Shown here piece after piece: positions 1-8,007 of a stretch of DNA of 11,126 nucleotides; positions within the stretch are counted from its first letter, which is position 1, and every line of letters starts with the position of its first letter. The DNA is from an uncultured bacterium (lineage in GTDB: Bacteria > Patescibacteriota > Gracilibacteria > Absconditabacterales > Absconditicoccaceae). The stretch lies in NCBI GenBank assembly GCA_937906635.1, contig CALCYP010000017.1, positions 1-11,126 of the forward strand, read 5' to 3'. The position numbers were made by a program, and so were the translations under genes. The notes under the pieces are model-generated. The model was not told where the DNA came from. It made no database searches and worked only from the letters and a program-made list of their open reading frames with translations.

Positions 1-1258
1 AATTAAAATTCTGACTTAAACTTTCTCTCTGATAGTCACCAATGGACTGATAAAGAAATGGTTTACAATCGTTAATATCGATAAATCTCTTTCTCATCAC
101 CATACATGCTGGTTTTCCGATATCAGAAGTTATCCATTTACGACCAAGCTTTTCTGCTACAGCGGCAGTTGTCCCACTTCATCAGAAGAAGTCAGCGACA
201 ATACTTCACTCATTAGAACTTGCTTTTATAATTCTTTCAAGAAGCTTTTCAGGTTTTTGAGTTCAATAATTGAGGTTTTCTTTACTACTTCTAATTGCTA
301 AAGCAATATCACTTCGTACATTATCACTCAATTTGTTTCATTTTATTTTTTCAACAATTCAAGGATATTTCTCCTCTAATATGGATATTTCATTACTTGT
401 ATAATCACAATCTAACCGATAATCTTCAACTAATTTTCATCTTAGCAATTGCTCTTTTATCCTCTCTTCTTCTCAGTCATTCCAAGCTCTGCTTCATTGT
501 TTGTTTAATCACTTATATGGAATACGAACATCATCTACGTTAAAAATAAAATCTCAAGCACGATTTTTTCTGTAGAATAAAATATTGTCGTGTTTACGAG
601 GAAAATAACTTTCTAAATTACTTGCTCAAGTATAAGTCCAAATAATCTCATTTATAAAATTATCTTTTCAAAAAATTTCATCTAATAAAAGTTTTACATA
701 ATGTCACACGTGCCAATCTATATGTAAATAGAAACTTCATTTTTCGCTTAAAAGCTCTCTCATAAGATACAATCTCGGATACATATATTCCAAATAAGAA
801 ACCGTTCAATCTTTCCATGTATCAGAATAAGCAGATTGCTCAAAAACTGTCGGTTTTTGGTCAAGCTCTGTTCAGTTTTTATCATTTCAAAAAACATCAG
901 GCAGAGTGATTTTTGTCCTATAATCTGCCTTGCTGTCATAAGGTGGGTCTATGTATATTAGGTCTATTTTTCATCTTAAACTTGGCACTCCATTTGCTTC
1001 ATCTCCTGCAATGAGAGCAGCCATAGTCAGTAAATTATCACCATAAATCAGACGATTTTGTCGTGCTTTTTCATCGTACTCTTTTTTGAAATTTTCAAAG
1101 AGTGTCTGATAATTGGTGTCTTTTGATGGAATTACGATTTCATTTGTCTGCAACTTTAATCTTCGTCCATCAGCGATTTGTTGCATGATTTGTTCAGCTT
1201 CCTTTTTCCCTTTTCTGACAATATCAGGAAGTGCTTCAATTAGAGAAGTTTTTGGCAT
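1..1258 (-). CDS. Site-specific DNA methyltransferase (beta-class, type III Mod-like), 3' end outside the window
   Basis: Transfers a methyl group from SAM to a base (most likely N6-adenine) in a specific DNA site. Read with TGA as Gly, the frame is open for 419 codons to the window edge. The target-base motif DPPY is at residues 104-107 (IDLIYIDPPYDSK). The SAM-binding motif DFFGGSGTT follows near residues 356-364, and this IV-before-I order defines the beta class (type III Mod / COG2189). Between them are typical segments such as YLEYMYPRLYLMRELL and SFYLHIDWHVGHYVKLLLDE. The two glycines G359 and G360 of the SAM motif are consecutive TGA codons, so the gene is clearly read in code 25. I chose the ATG giving MPKTSLIEALPDIV over an upstream TTG, because the N-terminus resembles other Mod proteins. 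Mod proteins are usually 550-650 aa, so the C-terminus, perhaps part of the recognition region, is missing. No restriction subunit is visible upstream; one could lie downstream, beyond position 1. Confidence 0.9.
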
Positions 1259-1433
1259 TTCGTCTTGCGTGGTAACTAAAATGTCGATATTTCTCAAACT
1301 AAAAAAGACGAGATACAACCGACCGAGTTACCACGCTCTTTTAACACAATTTCAGCATATAGACGAAATGCGAGTCGATTGCATATCGTCTTTTAATATA
1401 TGCTAAAATTAAGTTCTTTTTTTGAGCGTGGTA
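1254..1433. repeat. Long imperfect palindrome and related repeats upstream of the methyltransferase
   Basis: The outer arms TACCACGCTC (1329-1338) and GAGCGTGGTA (1424-1433) are perfectly complementary. Inside them AATTTCAGCATATA (1349-1362) pairs with TATATGCTAAAATT (1397-1410) with one mismatch, and GACGAAATGC (1363-1372) pairs with GCATATCGTC (1381-1390) with one mismatch, leaving a loop of about 8 nt. The whole is a hairpin or cruciform of about 105 bp. A further inverted copy of GTTACCACGC lies at 1267-1276, just upstream of the methyltransferase ATG, and is followed there (minus strand) by GACGAAATGC, the same two blocks as in the left arm but without the roughly 25-nt insert. It could be a control region for the methyltransferase or a miniature inverted-repeat element. 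The remaining part of this gene-free stretch (1434-1503) shows nothing recognisable. Confidence 0.6.
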
Positions 1434-1503
1434 GTTTCCTTATAGCGAAAATGAGATGTTTGTCAAAGGGAAAATGAGTTAAAAGATTTTTGAAAAAGCT
1501 ATC

Positions 1504-1531
1504 TTGAATTTTCAAATATTTTGTATATTTA
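1504..1531 (+). promoter_or_regulatory. Possible sigma-70-type promoter for the AMMECR1-like gene
   Basis: TTGAAT (1504-1509), a 16-bp spacer, then TATTTA (1526-1531), about 32 bp before the ATG. The DNA is very AT-rich, so chance matches are likely, but the 16-bp spacer recurs at the other promoters in the window. Confidence 0.3.
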
Positions 1532-1563
1532 TAGTTTTATGTTTATTTTCTGTCACAAATAAA

Positions 1564-1998
1564 ATGTTGGAAAAAATAAAAAATGCAGTATTTGCAAAAT
1601 ATAAGAAAGAAGATTGTAAATGAGTATTTTTGTCTGTCTTTGATGCAGATGATAAATTATTGATGTCAAACGGAGTATTTTATACTGATAAGGTTTTGGA
1701 TAATATTTTGGATACACTTTATCATTGATTGGTAGAGAAATACAGAAATATTTCATATATAGTTGTTGATGTAATTTTGGATGAAGAAGAAATAGTAGAT
1801 GTATCAAAGATAAATGAAATTCCTTTGCAAGAATATTGAGTCGCTGTAATTGCTGGGAATAAATATTGAGTGATGCTCCCAGATACTGCATGAGTAACTG
1901 GTGCAATACAAGCATTGCAATTGATCAAACAAAAAGATTCTTTACAGTGAAATGCAAAGATCGTAAAATTTCATACCGATAGAATTTTGGTGAGATAA
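1564..1998 (+). CDS. AMMECR1-like domain protein, short divergent form
   Basis: Encodes 144 aa in code 25, with TGA as Gly in contexts such as QEYGVAV, NKYGVML and TAGVTG. The pattern EIPLQEYGVAVIAGNKYGVML followed by PDTAGV and KQK recalls the central part of AMMECR1 domains (a hydrophobic IxxGxxGVxLP segment, then a helix and a K-rich turn). The N-terminal CKGVFLSVFDADDKLLMSNG would correspond to the first strands. AMMECR1 proteins are often near 180-200 aa and carry an LRGCIG motif; here that position reads roughly LLMSNG, so the protein is short and lacks the RGC signature. The biochemical role of AMMECR1 is not settled; a partner radical-SAM or Memo gene is not in the window. The ATG at 1564 is the first in frame. 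Its stop abuts the stop of the convergent gene. The family call is moderate; a CPR-specific protein with a similar fold is the alternative. Confidence 0.5.
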
Positions 1999-3528
1999 TT
2001 ATTGATTGATTAAAATTTTTATTCTGGATTTTAGCTTTGGTATCGTAGAATATCGTTTTGGTGAGACTTTGAGCTTTACACTGGAAATTTCTGGATACTG
2101 TAAAATATATGCTCTCGCACTTTCTGTAGTATTTCATAGTATGTGGTCTTTGATTTCGTTTTGAATTCAGTTTATGTCTTTTGAAAAATCATATCATTGA
2201 ATTGCTTGGATTTTTGTCGGTACTACAAAAATTTTTTCGTTGTTTATTGAGCCATCATCTTCATAAAATGTGAGAGAATTTTTGTCTAAGCTAATAAATT
2301 TTGTTTTTTCTGATGGTCTTTGTTGTATATATTTTGAAAAAGCTGATATTAAATCTGACCATTTAATGTAAATAAAATCAATTTCTGCTGTAACGGTTCA
2401 ATTGATTAATGAATTTTTTTCTCATATTTCATGTGGAATATCTATAGATTTTATTTTATAGTTTACAGTATCAGAAAATGTAAGCAAAATTCATTCTTTA
2501 TCTGCAAAATTTTGTATTGCAATATTTTTTTTCTGCTGATCAATATATGTTGCTAATTTTCCACTCAAAAGGTCTATATCTTGCTGTGTAATTTCTCATT
2601 CAGAATCCAAAGTCCCTCATGTGAAATCAGATAGTGCAATAGCATAGATTTCTTTCAAGAAAAAACTTTGTTTTAAGTTTTTGATATATAATTTGGTTCA
2701 GCTTGGAATATTTCATCTATTTCACATAATTATTCAGTTGTCATCTTGCTCCATGGCTTTTACTTTAATTATTTTTTCTCCAGCTACTCAGTCATATCAT
2801 GCAGGGAGATCAACATAAATGGTACTTTGAAACAATCTACCATCTTCTGTGATAAATCTGGTGTTTGGTACAAAGGTAAACGATTCATTAGTCGTATTAA
2901 AAATTTTAATTTCTCAAACTGATGGATTTTGAAGATATTTGATATTTGTCGTGTTCATAGATAAATCATACTTGTATTCAAAGCTTCAAGTGTAGTATGG
3001 TATCGATAAATATTTTGAATATTCTGGATATTCAGTGTCGGTAGCTGGATAATAACGGAAATTATATATTATAGTTTCAGTATTTTGAGATGGATTTATT
3101 GTTATTTTTGCATTAGGAATCATCAATAAGTATATCACATACAAGATTCATAATATCAAGATAGATTCAAATCAATATATTAAAATTGTTCAGTATTTTT
3201 TTCATTTTGTATCCAAATGAAATTTTTTTATGTTGAAAAAAAATAAGTAAACTGTGTTTAGTGCTTTCAGTATCTTGTTTGTCTCAATATAATTTGTTTT
3301 TAATCATATCTTTTCAAAAAATTTTTTACATTTTTCACTTTGAGTGCTAAATATAGCATTAATTGACCTTTTTTCTAATATTTCTTTTATCTGTTTTCAT
3401 CGCCATTCATTATCAAATAATGAATGATCAGGATCTATAGAAATTTCTACCTTTTTTCATCTAGGTATTTTTTCTAAAGTTTTAAATATTTTTAGTAAAC
3501 TATCATCACAAGAAAAAAATAATTTCAT
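1999..3528 (-). CDS. Membrane-anchored baseplate J/gp47-like protein of CPR type
   Basis: Encodes 509 aa in code 25. The layout is an N-terminal globular Rossmann-like segment of about 90 residues (MKLFFSCDDSLLKIFKTLEK onward, with IEKCxKFFEKIGL-like helices), one TM helix around residues 113-137, then a large region predicted outside the membrane. Residues about 200-310 match a pattern I associate with CPR proteins annotated as baseplate J/gp47-like: GEIKIFNTTNESFTFVPNTR, an EDGRLFQS strand, VDLPAG, NIPSGTKL and finally SDFTGGT. No phage structural genes are nearby, so this is a cellular surface or secretion protein, not prophage. In CPR such genes can lie close to type IV pilus genes, and this window also carries minor pilins about 5 kb away, though not adjacent. 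It starts 2 nt after the stop of the upstream seven-TM gene, so both are one operon. Exact role unknown. Confidence 0.65.
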
Positions 3529-3530
3529 AT

Positions 3531-4313
3531 TTATTTATTTTTCCGATTATAATAAAATAATACAAACAACATTATCACAAAAAATGAAACATATTGCCTA
3601 ATATCAAATGTAATTCATCATAGAGCTAATACACCGTATCTGGGAGCTTGTTGATAATACATAAGTATGATATTTATTCACAATAACAAGATTATAAATC
3701 AAATTAATCAAGTACCAAATTGTCATTTTTTGTTTTTTATCAAGACCGTGATTAGTGTTGAGAATATCGCTATGAATGAGATAAACAATCCGACTGGATA
3801 CACCGATCATAATTTGTTTAATTCGCTATTGGTTGTCAGTGGTTTTACTGCCAAAAATCAATTACTAGCTTTTCCTATGAAATCATCTCCGAAAGCTAAA
3901 AATATTCATAGTGGTATCAAAGATATAGTAATAGCGAAAAACAATATATCAGCCCAAACTCTTTTGTTTTCGGGTCTTTTTACAGTAGAAAAAAATATTA
4001 GCATCGATATAATTACTCATATTAATATTCATACAAAATGGAAATGATATCAATAAGGATTTAACATATCCAAAAATGCTTGTCGTGATCATGGGAAAAT
4101 GCTTCCCTTATTATTCAAGAAAAAATATACATAAGCTCACAAAAAGTAAACAATTACGATAGCGACTGGCAAAAAATAAAACAATTTATAAAAGTCTTGA
4201 TGCCATTTTTTACACAATCTGTATGCTATAATTATATAACAAACCAAAAATACAATAATTCCAACACTTGTCATACTAAATTCCATCCCAAACAATCTGA
4301 AATATGGATACAT
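3531..4313 (-). CDS. Seven-TM membrane protein with distant Lgt-like layout
   Basis: Encodes 260 aa, in code 25. Hydrophobic segments near residues 14-32, 44-65, 90-109, 121-141, 173-193, 200-219 and 241-255 give seven TM helices, as in prolipoprotein diacylglyceryl transferase (Lgt). The N-terminus (PYFRLFGMEFSMTSVG), a His-containing segment before a GxLIG helix (YGYHFHFVGILIG, residues 87-99) and a FxAFGDDFIGKASNG loop (138-152) followed by VYPVGLF occupy the places where Lgt has its N-terminal IGPxxIxWYG, SFHGG, GRxGNFxxGE and HPxQLYE motifs. The Arg and Asn of the Lgt loop are missing, so ordinary transferase activity is doubtful. I infer a diverged Lgt relative; a lineage-specific integral membrane protein is the alternative. 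It is the first gene of an operon with the baseplate-J-like gene (2-nt gap), which suggests a shared envelope role. The ATG follows no visible ribosome binding site. Confidence 0.5.
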
Positions 4314-4340
4314 GGAAAAATTTTACGAAATAAAAATTTT

Positions 4341-4500
4341 AGTCGGCAGTCTTTTGTCTTTAGTCGTCAGTCGGCAGTCGTCAGTTTGCGGTCGTCAGTC
4401 GTCGGTCTGCAGTATATAGCTTTATTGATTCTGAAGACTGCCGACTGTTGACAGCCGACTGTTGACTAATTTCCTGCCGACTATTGACTACTGACGACTC
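4341..4500. repeat. Cluster of GTCGGCAGTC/GTCGTCAGTC units forming inverted arms
   Basis: The left side (4341-4413) holds several head-to-tail variants of AGTCGGCAGTC and AGTCGTCAG. The right side (4433-4499) holds their complements, ACTGCCGACT and GTTGACTA-like units. Perfect complementary pairs include AGTCGGCAGTCT (4341-4352) with AGACTGCCGACT (4435-4446), and AGTCGTCAG (4362-4370) with CTGACGACT (4491-4499). Many alternative stems are therefore possible. It lies just past the rny stop codon, so it may act as a terminator or mRNA 3' end block for rny. Its base composition is unlike the flanking AT-rich DNA. Similar CAGTCGGCAGT-type clusters occur between genes in other bacteria with unknown function. 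Confidence 0.8.
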
Positions 4501-4502
4501 TT

Positions 4503-6002
4503 TTATCTCAAAAATTCTACTAATTTATTTTCTCTGATGGCTGTAATCCTGATGATTCCAGGATAATCGAGCTGTTCTTCTATCTTTTCTCCTATTGTTT
4601 TCAATGTCTTTTCCAAATCTTTATCCGAAATTTCTTCAGGATCTACATATACCATGATTTCTCTACCTGCTTGCATAATATGAACTTTTTCTACTCATGA
4701 AACATCCTTTATCAATTTTTCAAGTTCAGACATTTTTTCTATAAACATCTCACTTGTATCATATCTGGCTCATTCTCTGGATGCAGAGATAGCATCTGCT
4801 GCTGCGACTATTCGAGAATAAGGAGATGTCATTGGGACATCATAATGATGAGATTCTGCTGCATTTACTATAATATCATCCATTCATAATTTTTTCAAAG
4901 TTTCAGCTCAAAGTGCTGTGTGAGATTGTCATGTAGTCGCAATAATTTTTCCTATATCGTGGAATAGCCCTGCCTTTTTAGCGATAATTGGATCTAATCA
5001 AAGCTCTGTAGCTATAGCTTCTGATATTTTTGCTACTTCTACACTGTGTAATCGCACACTCTGTCCATAACTATATCTGAGATAAAGTTGACCAATTAAT
5101 TTCACAATTTCTGGTTTCATCATAGGAAGATTTAACTGAGTCAGTGCTTCTTTTCATTTTTCTATCAAAATATTCGGCAAATCTTCTACTGTTTGATTGT
5201 AAAAAGTCTCAATGTAGTGAGGATTAATCCTTCCATCTTTTACAAGTTTTTTCAAAACTGTAGCTGCGATAAATCTCTTTTCGCTATCAAATGATGAAAT
5301 TCTGACCACCATAGGAGTATCGTCAATAATCAATTCAACTCATGTCAATTTTTCAAAGAAAGAAATATTTCTTCATTCTCTTCAAATCAACTTTCATTTA
5401 TAATCTTCATTTGGCAAATCTACAGACTTTACTGTAAATTCATTTACAGACTCAGAAGCAATTCTCGGTAATGCTTTCGCCAAAATTTGACCAGCTTCTT
5501 TGTCCGCTTCCTCGTTTTTTATAGTCTTCATTTTTTCTACGAACTCTTTAATCTCTTCTTGGTATTCTACTTCCATATTTGAAAAAAGTTGATCTTTAGC
5601 TTCTTGCTTACTTAATCATGCAATTTCAGCCAATTTATCGGTCTGTTGTTTGATTACATTTTCTACTTCTTTTTGCTTCTCAGCTACTTTTTCCTTTTCT
5701 TTTTCCAATCTTTCCAATTTCTCTCACATTTTTTCTTCTCTCTCCAAAAGCTTGTTTTGGATTTCTTCCATCTTTTTCAATCTTTGTTCTTCAATTTTGT
5801 CTGCTTTGTCTTCTGCTCTTTCTATAATTCAATCAGCTTTTTTCCTTGCTTCTGCCAACATTTCTTCTTCTGTCTCTTTTACTCTAGCCATCCTAGCTTT
5901 GTATTGTTTAGCCTTTTCTGTAAGCGTCTTTTTGTATCAAAAGAAACCACCAGCCGCACCAATTCCGAGTGCCACAATTCAAATAATAATAGTCCATATC
6001 AT
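4503..6002 (-). CDS. rny: Ribonuclease Y
   Basis: Membrane-bound endoribonuclease that starts mRNA decay by cutting single-stranded RNA. It encodes 499 aa, close to the usual 510-520. Order: N-terminal TM helix (MIWTIIIGIVALGIGAAGGF, about 3-21), a long charged coiled coil rich in Glu and Lys (about 25-160), a KH domain with the RNA-binding loop GREG at 207-210, and an HD hydrolase domain with H319 (RLHSVEVAKI), HDIGK at 348-352, and AAADAISASREGAR. It ends in YPG followed by IRITAIRENKLVEFLR, the standard family C-terminus. Sixteen of 29 glycines are TGA, including both glycines of the KH GREG loop, which is strong evidence for code 25. The start ATG (6002) places the TM helix at the N-terminus as expected. 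It is transcribed away from rsmA, from its own promoter. Confidence 0.96.
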
Positions 6003-6054
6003 TATCTTTTTGTATTAAATATTAAAAAAACGAAAAAATTTTTCTCAATTATTT

Positions 6055-6082
6055 TTTATAAGATTAACAAATCTAATTGCAA
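6055..6082 (-). promoter_or_regulatory. Sigma-70-type promoter of rny
   Basis: On the minus strand: TTGCAA (6082-6077), 16-bp spacer, TATAAA (6060-6055). Transcription would begin near 6048, giving a leader of about 46 nt before the rny ATG. The -35 box lies directly next to a possible -35 (6083-6088) for the divergent rsmA gene. Confidence 0.5.
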
Positions 6083-6110
6083 TGGAAATTTTTTTAAAAA
6101 TCTTTATTAT
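6083..6110 (+). promoter_or_regulatory. Possible weak promoter for rsmA
   Basis: TGGAAA (6083-6088), 16-bp spacer, TATTAT (6105-6110). The -35 matches the consensus at only four of six positions. If real, transcription starts near 6117, which favours the ATG at 6137 over the in-frame ATG at 6116. Confidence 0.3.
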
Positions 6111-6136
6111 GTTTATGTTTTATTTTATGAAAGAAT

Positions 6137-6907
6137 ATGTGATCATATTTAGGACAGAATTTCCTCATAGATACGAAAATACAAAATTATATAGCGACCA
6201 AGATTGGGCAGATTTATCGTGATAATAATTTGCAGTGAATAGTAGAGATTTGACCATGAAAAGGAGCTATCACAAAAAAGATAAAAGATATTTCTGACAA
6301 TTTTTTTGTGGTGGAAAAAGATTTGAAGATGAAGGAACATTTAGGGCAAATACTATCTCCAGATCAAATTAAATTTATGGATGTATTGGAAACAAATATT
6401 CAAGATTTTTTGGATATTGATTTTTCAAAGATTTTAATCGTTGGAAATTTGCCATATTACATTACTTCTCCAATTTTTAGGAAATTTTTTTGAGATTGAA
6501 AATGTGATTTTGCTGGATGATTTTTCATGATTCAGGACGAAGTTGGACAAAAAATACAGACAATTGCAGGAAAAAAATCTTATCTATGGTGGCTTGTAAA
6601 TTATTGATATGATGTGATTTATCACAAAACCGTCTGAGCAAAATCTTTCAATCCACCTCCAAAAGTAAAAAGTTGTCTGGTAGAATTCAAAAAAAAGAAA
6701 AAATCTGAAAATATTGATTTTGAAAAATTGGTAGAATTTTTGGATTTATACACACCATTTAGTAGGAAAACACTTTGAGCAATCAATAAAATTTTGGTTA
6801 AACAAGGCAAAAAATACTATAATTTCTCATCAAAATTATCTTGAAAAAGAGTTGACGAATTACAACGACAGGATTTGATAGATTTTCTTGACTTTTGTAA
6901 TAAATAA
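6137..6907 (+). CDS. rsmA: 16S rRNA (adenine-N6,N6)-dimethyltransferase RsmA/KsgA
   Basis: Dimethylates the two adjacent adenines in the loop of 16S rRNA helix 45 and serves as a late checkpoint in small-subunit assembly. It encodes 256 aa in code 25, near the family's usual 260-270. It begins with YLGQNFLID, the KsgA N-terminal signature. SAM motif I is EIGPGKGAIT (37-46), with G39 and G41 both encoded by TGA. The catalytic motif NLPYYITSPI begins at N104. KSFNPPPKVKS (around F171) is the conserved F-x-P-x-PKV-S segment, and a small C-terminal helical domain follows. Eleven of 20 glycines are TGA. The start is either ATG 6137 (used here) or in-frame ATG 6116, which would add seven residues. 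Its 3' end carries the promoter of the next gene. Confidence 0.94.
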
Positions 6908-6915
6908 TTTATAAT
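6888..6915 (+). promoter_or_regulatory. Sigma-70-type promoter for the first secreted protein gene
   Basis: TTGACT (6888-6893), 16-bp spacer, TATAAT (6910-6915): a near-consensus promoter that overlaps the end of rsmA and its stop codon. Transcription would begin around 6922, with a leader of about 37 nt rich in A and C and free of G near the ATG. Confidence 0.6.
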
Positions 6916-6958
6916 TATATCAGACAATTAACAAAACAACTAACAAAAACACACAAAA

Positions 6959-7408
6959 ATGAAAAAGTGCGTATTAATCGTCGTTGCATTGTTTGCTTTT
7001 ATTGCTATAGCAACGACCAAAGTCATGGGTCAGGAATCCACCATCCAATTTGTCAACCAGATTGGTTGCGAGCTCAATTACAAGGTCGCGGATCTGGCTG
7101 ATATTATCGCAAACTGCGATACACTAGTCGACGACGACAATGAAGTGTCCAGACTGATGGCTGAGTACGAAAGTACATTTCCATCCGAGCTTGGACCAGA
7201 TGAGCCAGCGGTAGCCGTACTTGTGCCAGACCACAGCAACTTCAATGTCATCTTCCTCCAAGAAACAGAGGAAGGAGAGATTCTTACTCTCCGAATCCTC
7301 TCTGAGGATGGCTGGCTTGAGTGCATATCTTCTGATGAGGATTTGCTATTCTTGTCTGGAGCTATTGCTTTCATCCAGCATATGGATGAAGTGGCTTCGC
7401 CTGAATAG
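6959..7408 (+). CDS. Small secreted protein of unknown function, paralogue of the next gene
   Basis: Encodes 149 aa. It has a Sec signal peptide (MKKCVLIVVALFAFIAIATT then KVMGQ), with cleavage likely before the Q at about residue 25, as is common in Bacteroidota. The mature part is acidic and has no family I recognise. Landmarks shared with the next gene are TIQFVN, CDTLVDDD, YESTFPS, a VLVPDH strand, and EDGWLECISSDEDLLFL. All six glycines are GGN and none is TGA, and GC is about half in the central portion, much higher than in the flanking genes. Both facts point to recent entry from a standard-code source. It has its own promoter and terminator and ends with TAG. An alternative explanation, an assembly join to another genome, is made less likely by the host-like promoter spacing and by the rsmA overlap of the promoter. 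Confidence 0.85.
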   Translation: MKKCVLIVVALFAFIAIATTKVMGQESTIQFVNQIGCELNYKVADLADIIANCDTLVDDDNEVSRLMAEYESTFPSELGPDEPAVAVLVPDHSNFNVIFLQETEEGEILTLRILSEDGWLECISSDEDLLFLSGAIAFIQHMDEVASPE

Positions 7409-7415
7409 GGCGGCC

Positions 7416-7447
7416 AACTCTCGTTGAATTTCAGCGGGAGTTTTTTT
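7416..7447 (+). terminator. Rho-independent terminator of the first secreted protein gene
   Basis: An 8-bp stem AACTCTCG (7416-7423) with CGGGAGTT (7435-7442), one G-U pair, followed by a run of seven T (7441-7447), 8 nt after the stop codon. Confidence 0.8.
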
Positions 7448-7449
7448 GT

Positions 7450-7477
7450 TTGAATTAAATTTTAAAATAAATATAAT
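7450..7477 (+). promoter_or_regulatory. Sigma-70-type promoter for the second secreted protein gene
   Basis: TTGAAT (7450-7455), 16-bp spacer, TATAAT (7472-7477), directly after the preceding terminator's T run. The start of transcription would be near 7484, about 16 nt before the chosen ATG. This argues against the upstream in-frame start at 7446, which lies inside the promoter. Confidence 0.55.
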
Positions 7478-7499
7478 ATTATCGCAAAATATGTTAGTT

Positions 7500-7973
7500 A
7501 TGAAAAAAGTTTTACTTTTGTTGATTGCCATCGGGATGATGGTGACGACGTTTGGTCAGATAATTGGCCAGCAGACTATTACCTTTATGAATTGTCGTGA
7601 ATGTGAGAACTATTATGAGCCAGAAGTTGATGTCCTCAATCTTGTTGGGCTTGTAATATCATCAGACACGATTCCCAAGGATGAGGACTATTATGGGATT
7701 TATGAGAGGTTTTACTCTGAATTTCCCAAATGGACTATGGTTAAATCTGTGGATGTATTTTTGCATCCAGATGATGTCGATATTTCATATATCATCATCC
7801 GAAAAGATTTGGACAACCAGACTAAGGCAATATATCTATTAACACAAAAAGGCTGGTTACAGTCAGTAGATATGCAAGATTTTCGGTTCTTTGATCGTTT
7901 GGTCTTGTGGTTTACATCACCATTGCAAAAATCTCAGGTTCCAATTTTAAGGAAAACCGAAATGTTTAGGTAA
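7500..7973 (+). CDS. Small secreted protein of unknown function, tandem paralogue
   Basis: Encodes 157 aa from the ATG at 7500, which puts a clean signal peptide (MKKVLLLLIAIGMMVTTFGQ) at the N-terminus; an in-frame start at 7446 would add 18 residues and overlap the promoter. The mature part aligns along its length with the preceding protein: TITFMN with TIQFVN, SSDTIPKDE with NCDTLVDDD, FYSEFPK with YESTFPS, and QKGWLQSVDMQDFRFF with EDGWLECISSDEDLLF. Identity is low, so the duplication is old. All six glycines are GGN. GC is lower than in its partner, closer to the host, yet still no TGA. I do not recognise the family. The signal peptide and Q cleavage site resemble Bacteroidota secreted proteins. 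Confidence 0.85.
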   Translation: MKKVLLLLIAIGMMVTTFGQIIGQQTITFMNCRECENYYEPEVDVLNLVGLVISSDTIPKDEDYYGIYERFYSEFPKWTMVKSVDVFLHPDDVDISYIIIRKDLDNQTKAIYLLTQKGWLQSVDMQDFRFFDRLVLWFTSPLQKSQVPILRKTEMFR

Positions 7974-7981
7974 CTTTATTT

Positions 7982-8007
7982 CCCGTGCAAAATGCACGGG
8001 TTTTTTT
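7982..8007 (+). terminator. Strong rho-independent terminator of the second secreted protein gene
   Basis: A perfect 8-bp stem CCCGTGCA (7982-7989) with TGCACGGG (7993-8000), a 3-nt AAA loop and seven T (8001-8007), 8 nt after the stop codon. Confidence 0.92.

Noticed and set aside
295..543. Plus-strand frame of 82 aa
   Set aside because: It is antisense to the methyltransferase coding region and has no supporting signal.
971..1318. Short standalone methyltransferase fragment, or a pseudogene broken by stops
   Set aside because: The TGA codons that appear to break it encode conserved glycines; the frame continues to the window edge with all motifs intact.
1999..3528. Prophage baseplate gene
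   Set aside because: The protein has an N-terminal globular domain and a TM anchor, and no other phage genes are present.
3667..4047. 126-aa plus-strand frame
   Set aside because: It is the antisense of the seven-TM gene, which reads continuously for 260 codons in code 25 and is operonic with its neighbour.
4197..4451. Plus-strand frame running into the GTCGGCAGTC repeats
   Set aside because: Its end is built of repeat units and its start is antisense to the seven-TM gene; no protein-like features.
4341..4500. CRISPR array
   Set aside because: Units are only about 9-12 nt, degenerate and contiguous, with no unique spacers and no cas genes nearby.
5646..6152. Plus-strand frames rich in Phe and Ser opposite rny
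   Set aside because: They are the antisense of the Glu/Lys-rich coiled coil of RNase Y (GAA/AAA read as TTC/TTT) and have no domain or start signal of their own.
7078..7374. Minus-strand frame of 98 aa
   Set aside because: It lies wholly antisense to the first secreted protein gene, which has a signal peptide, promoter and terminator.
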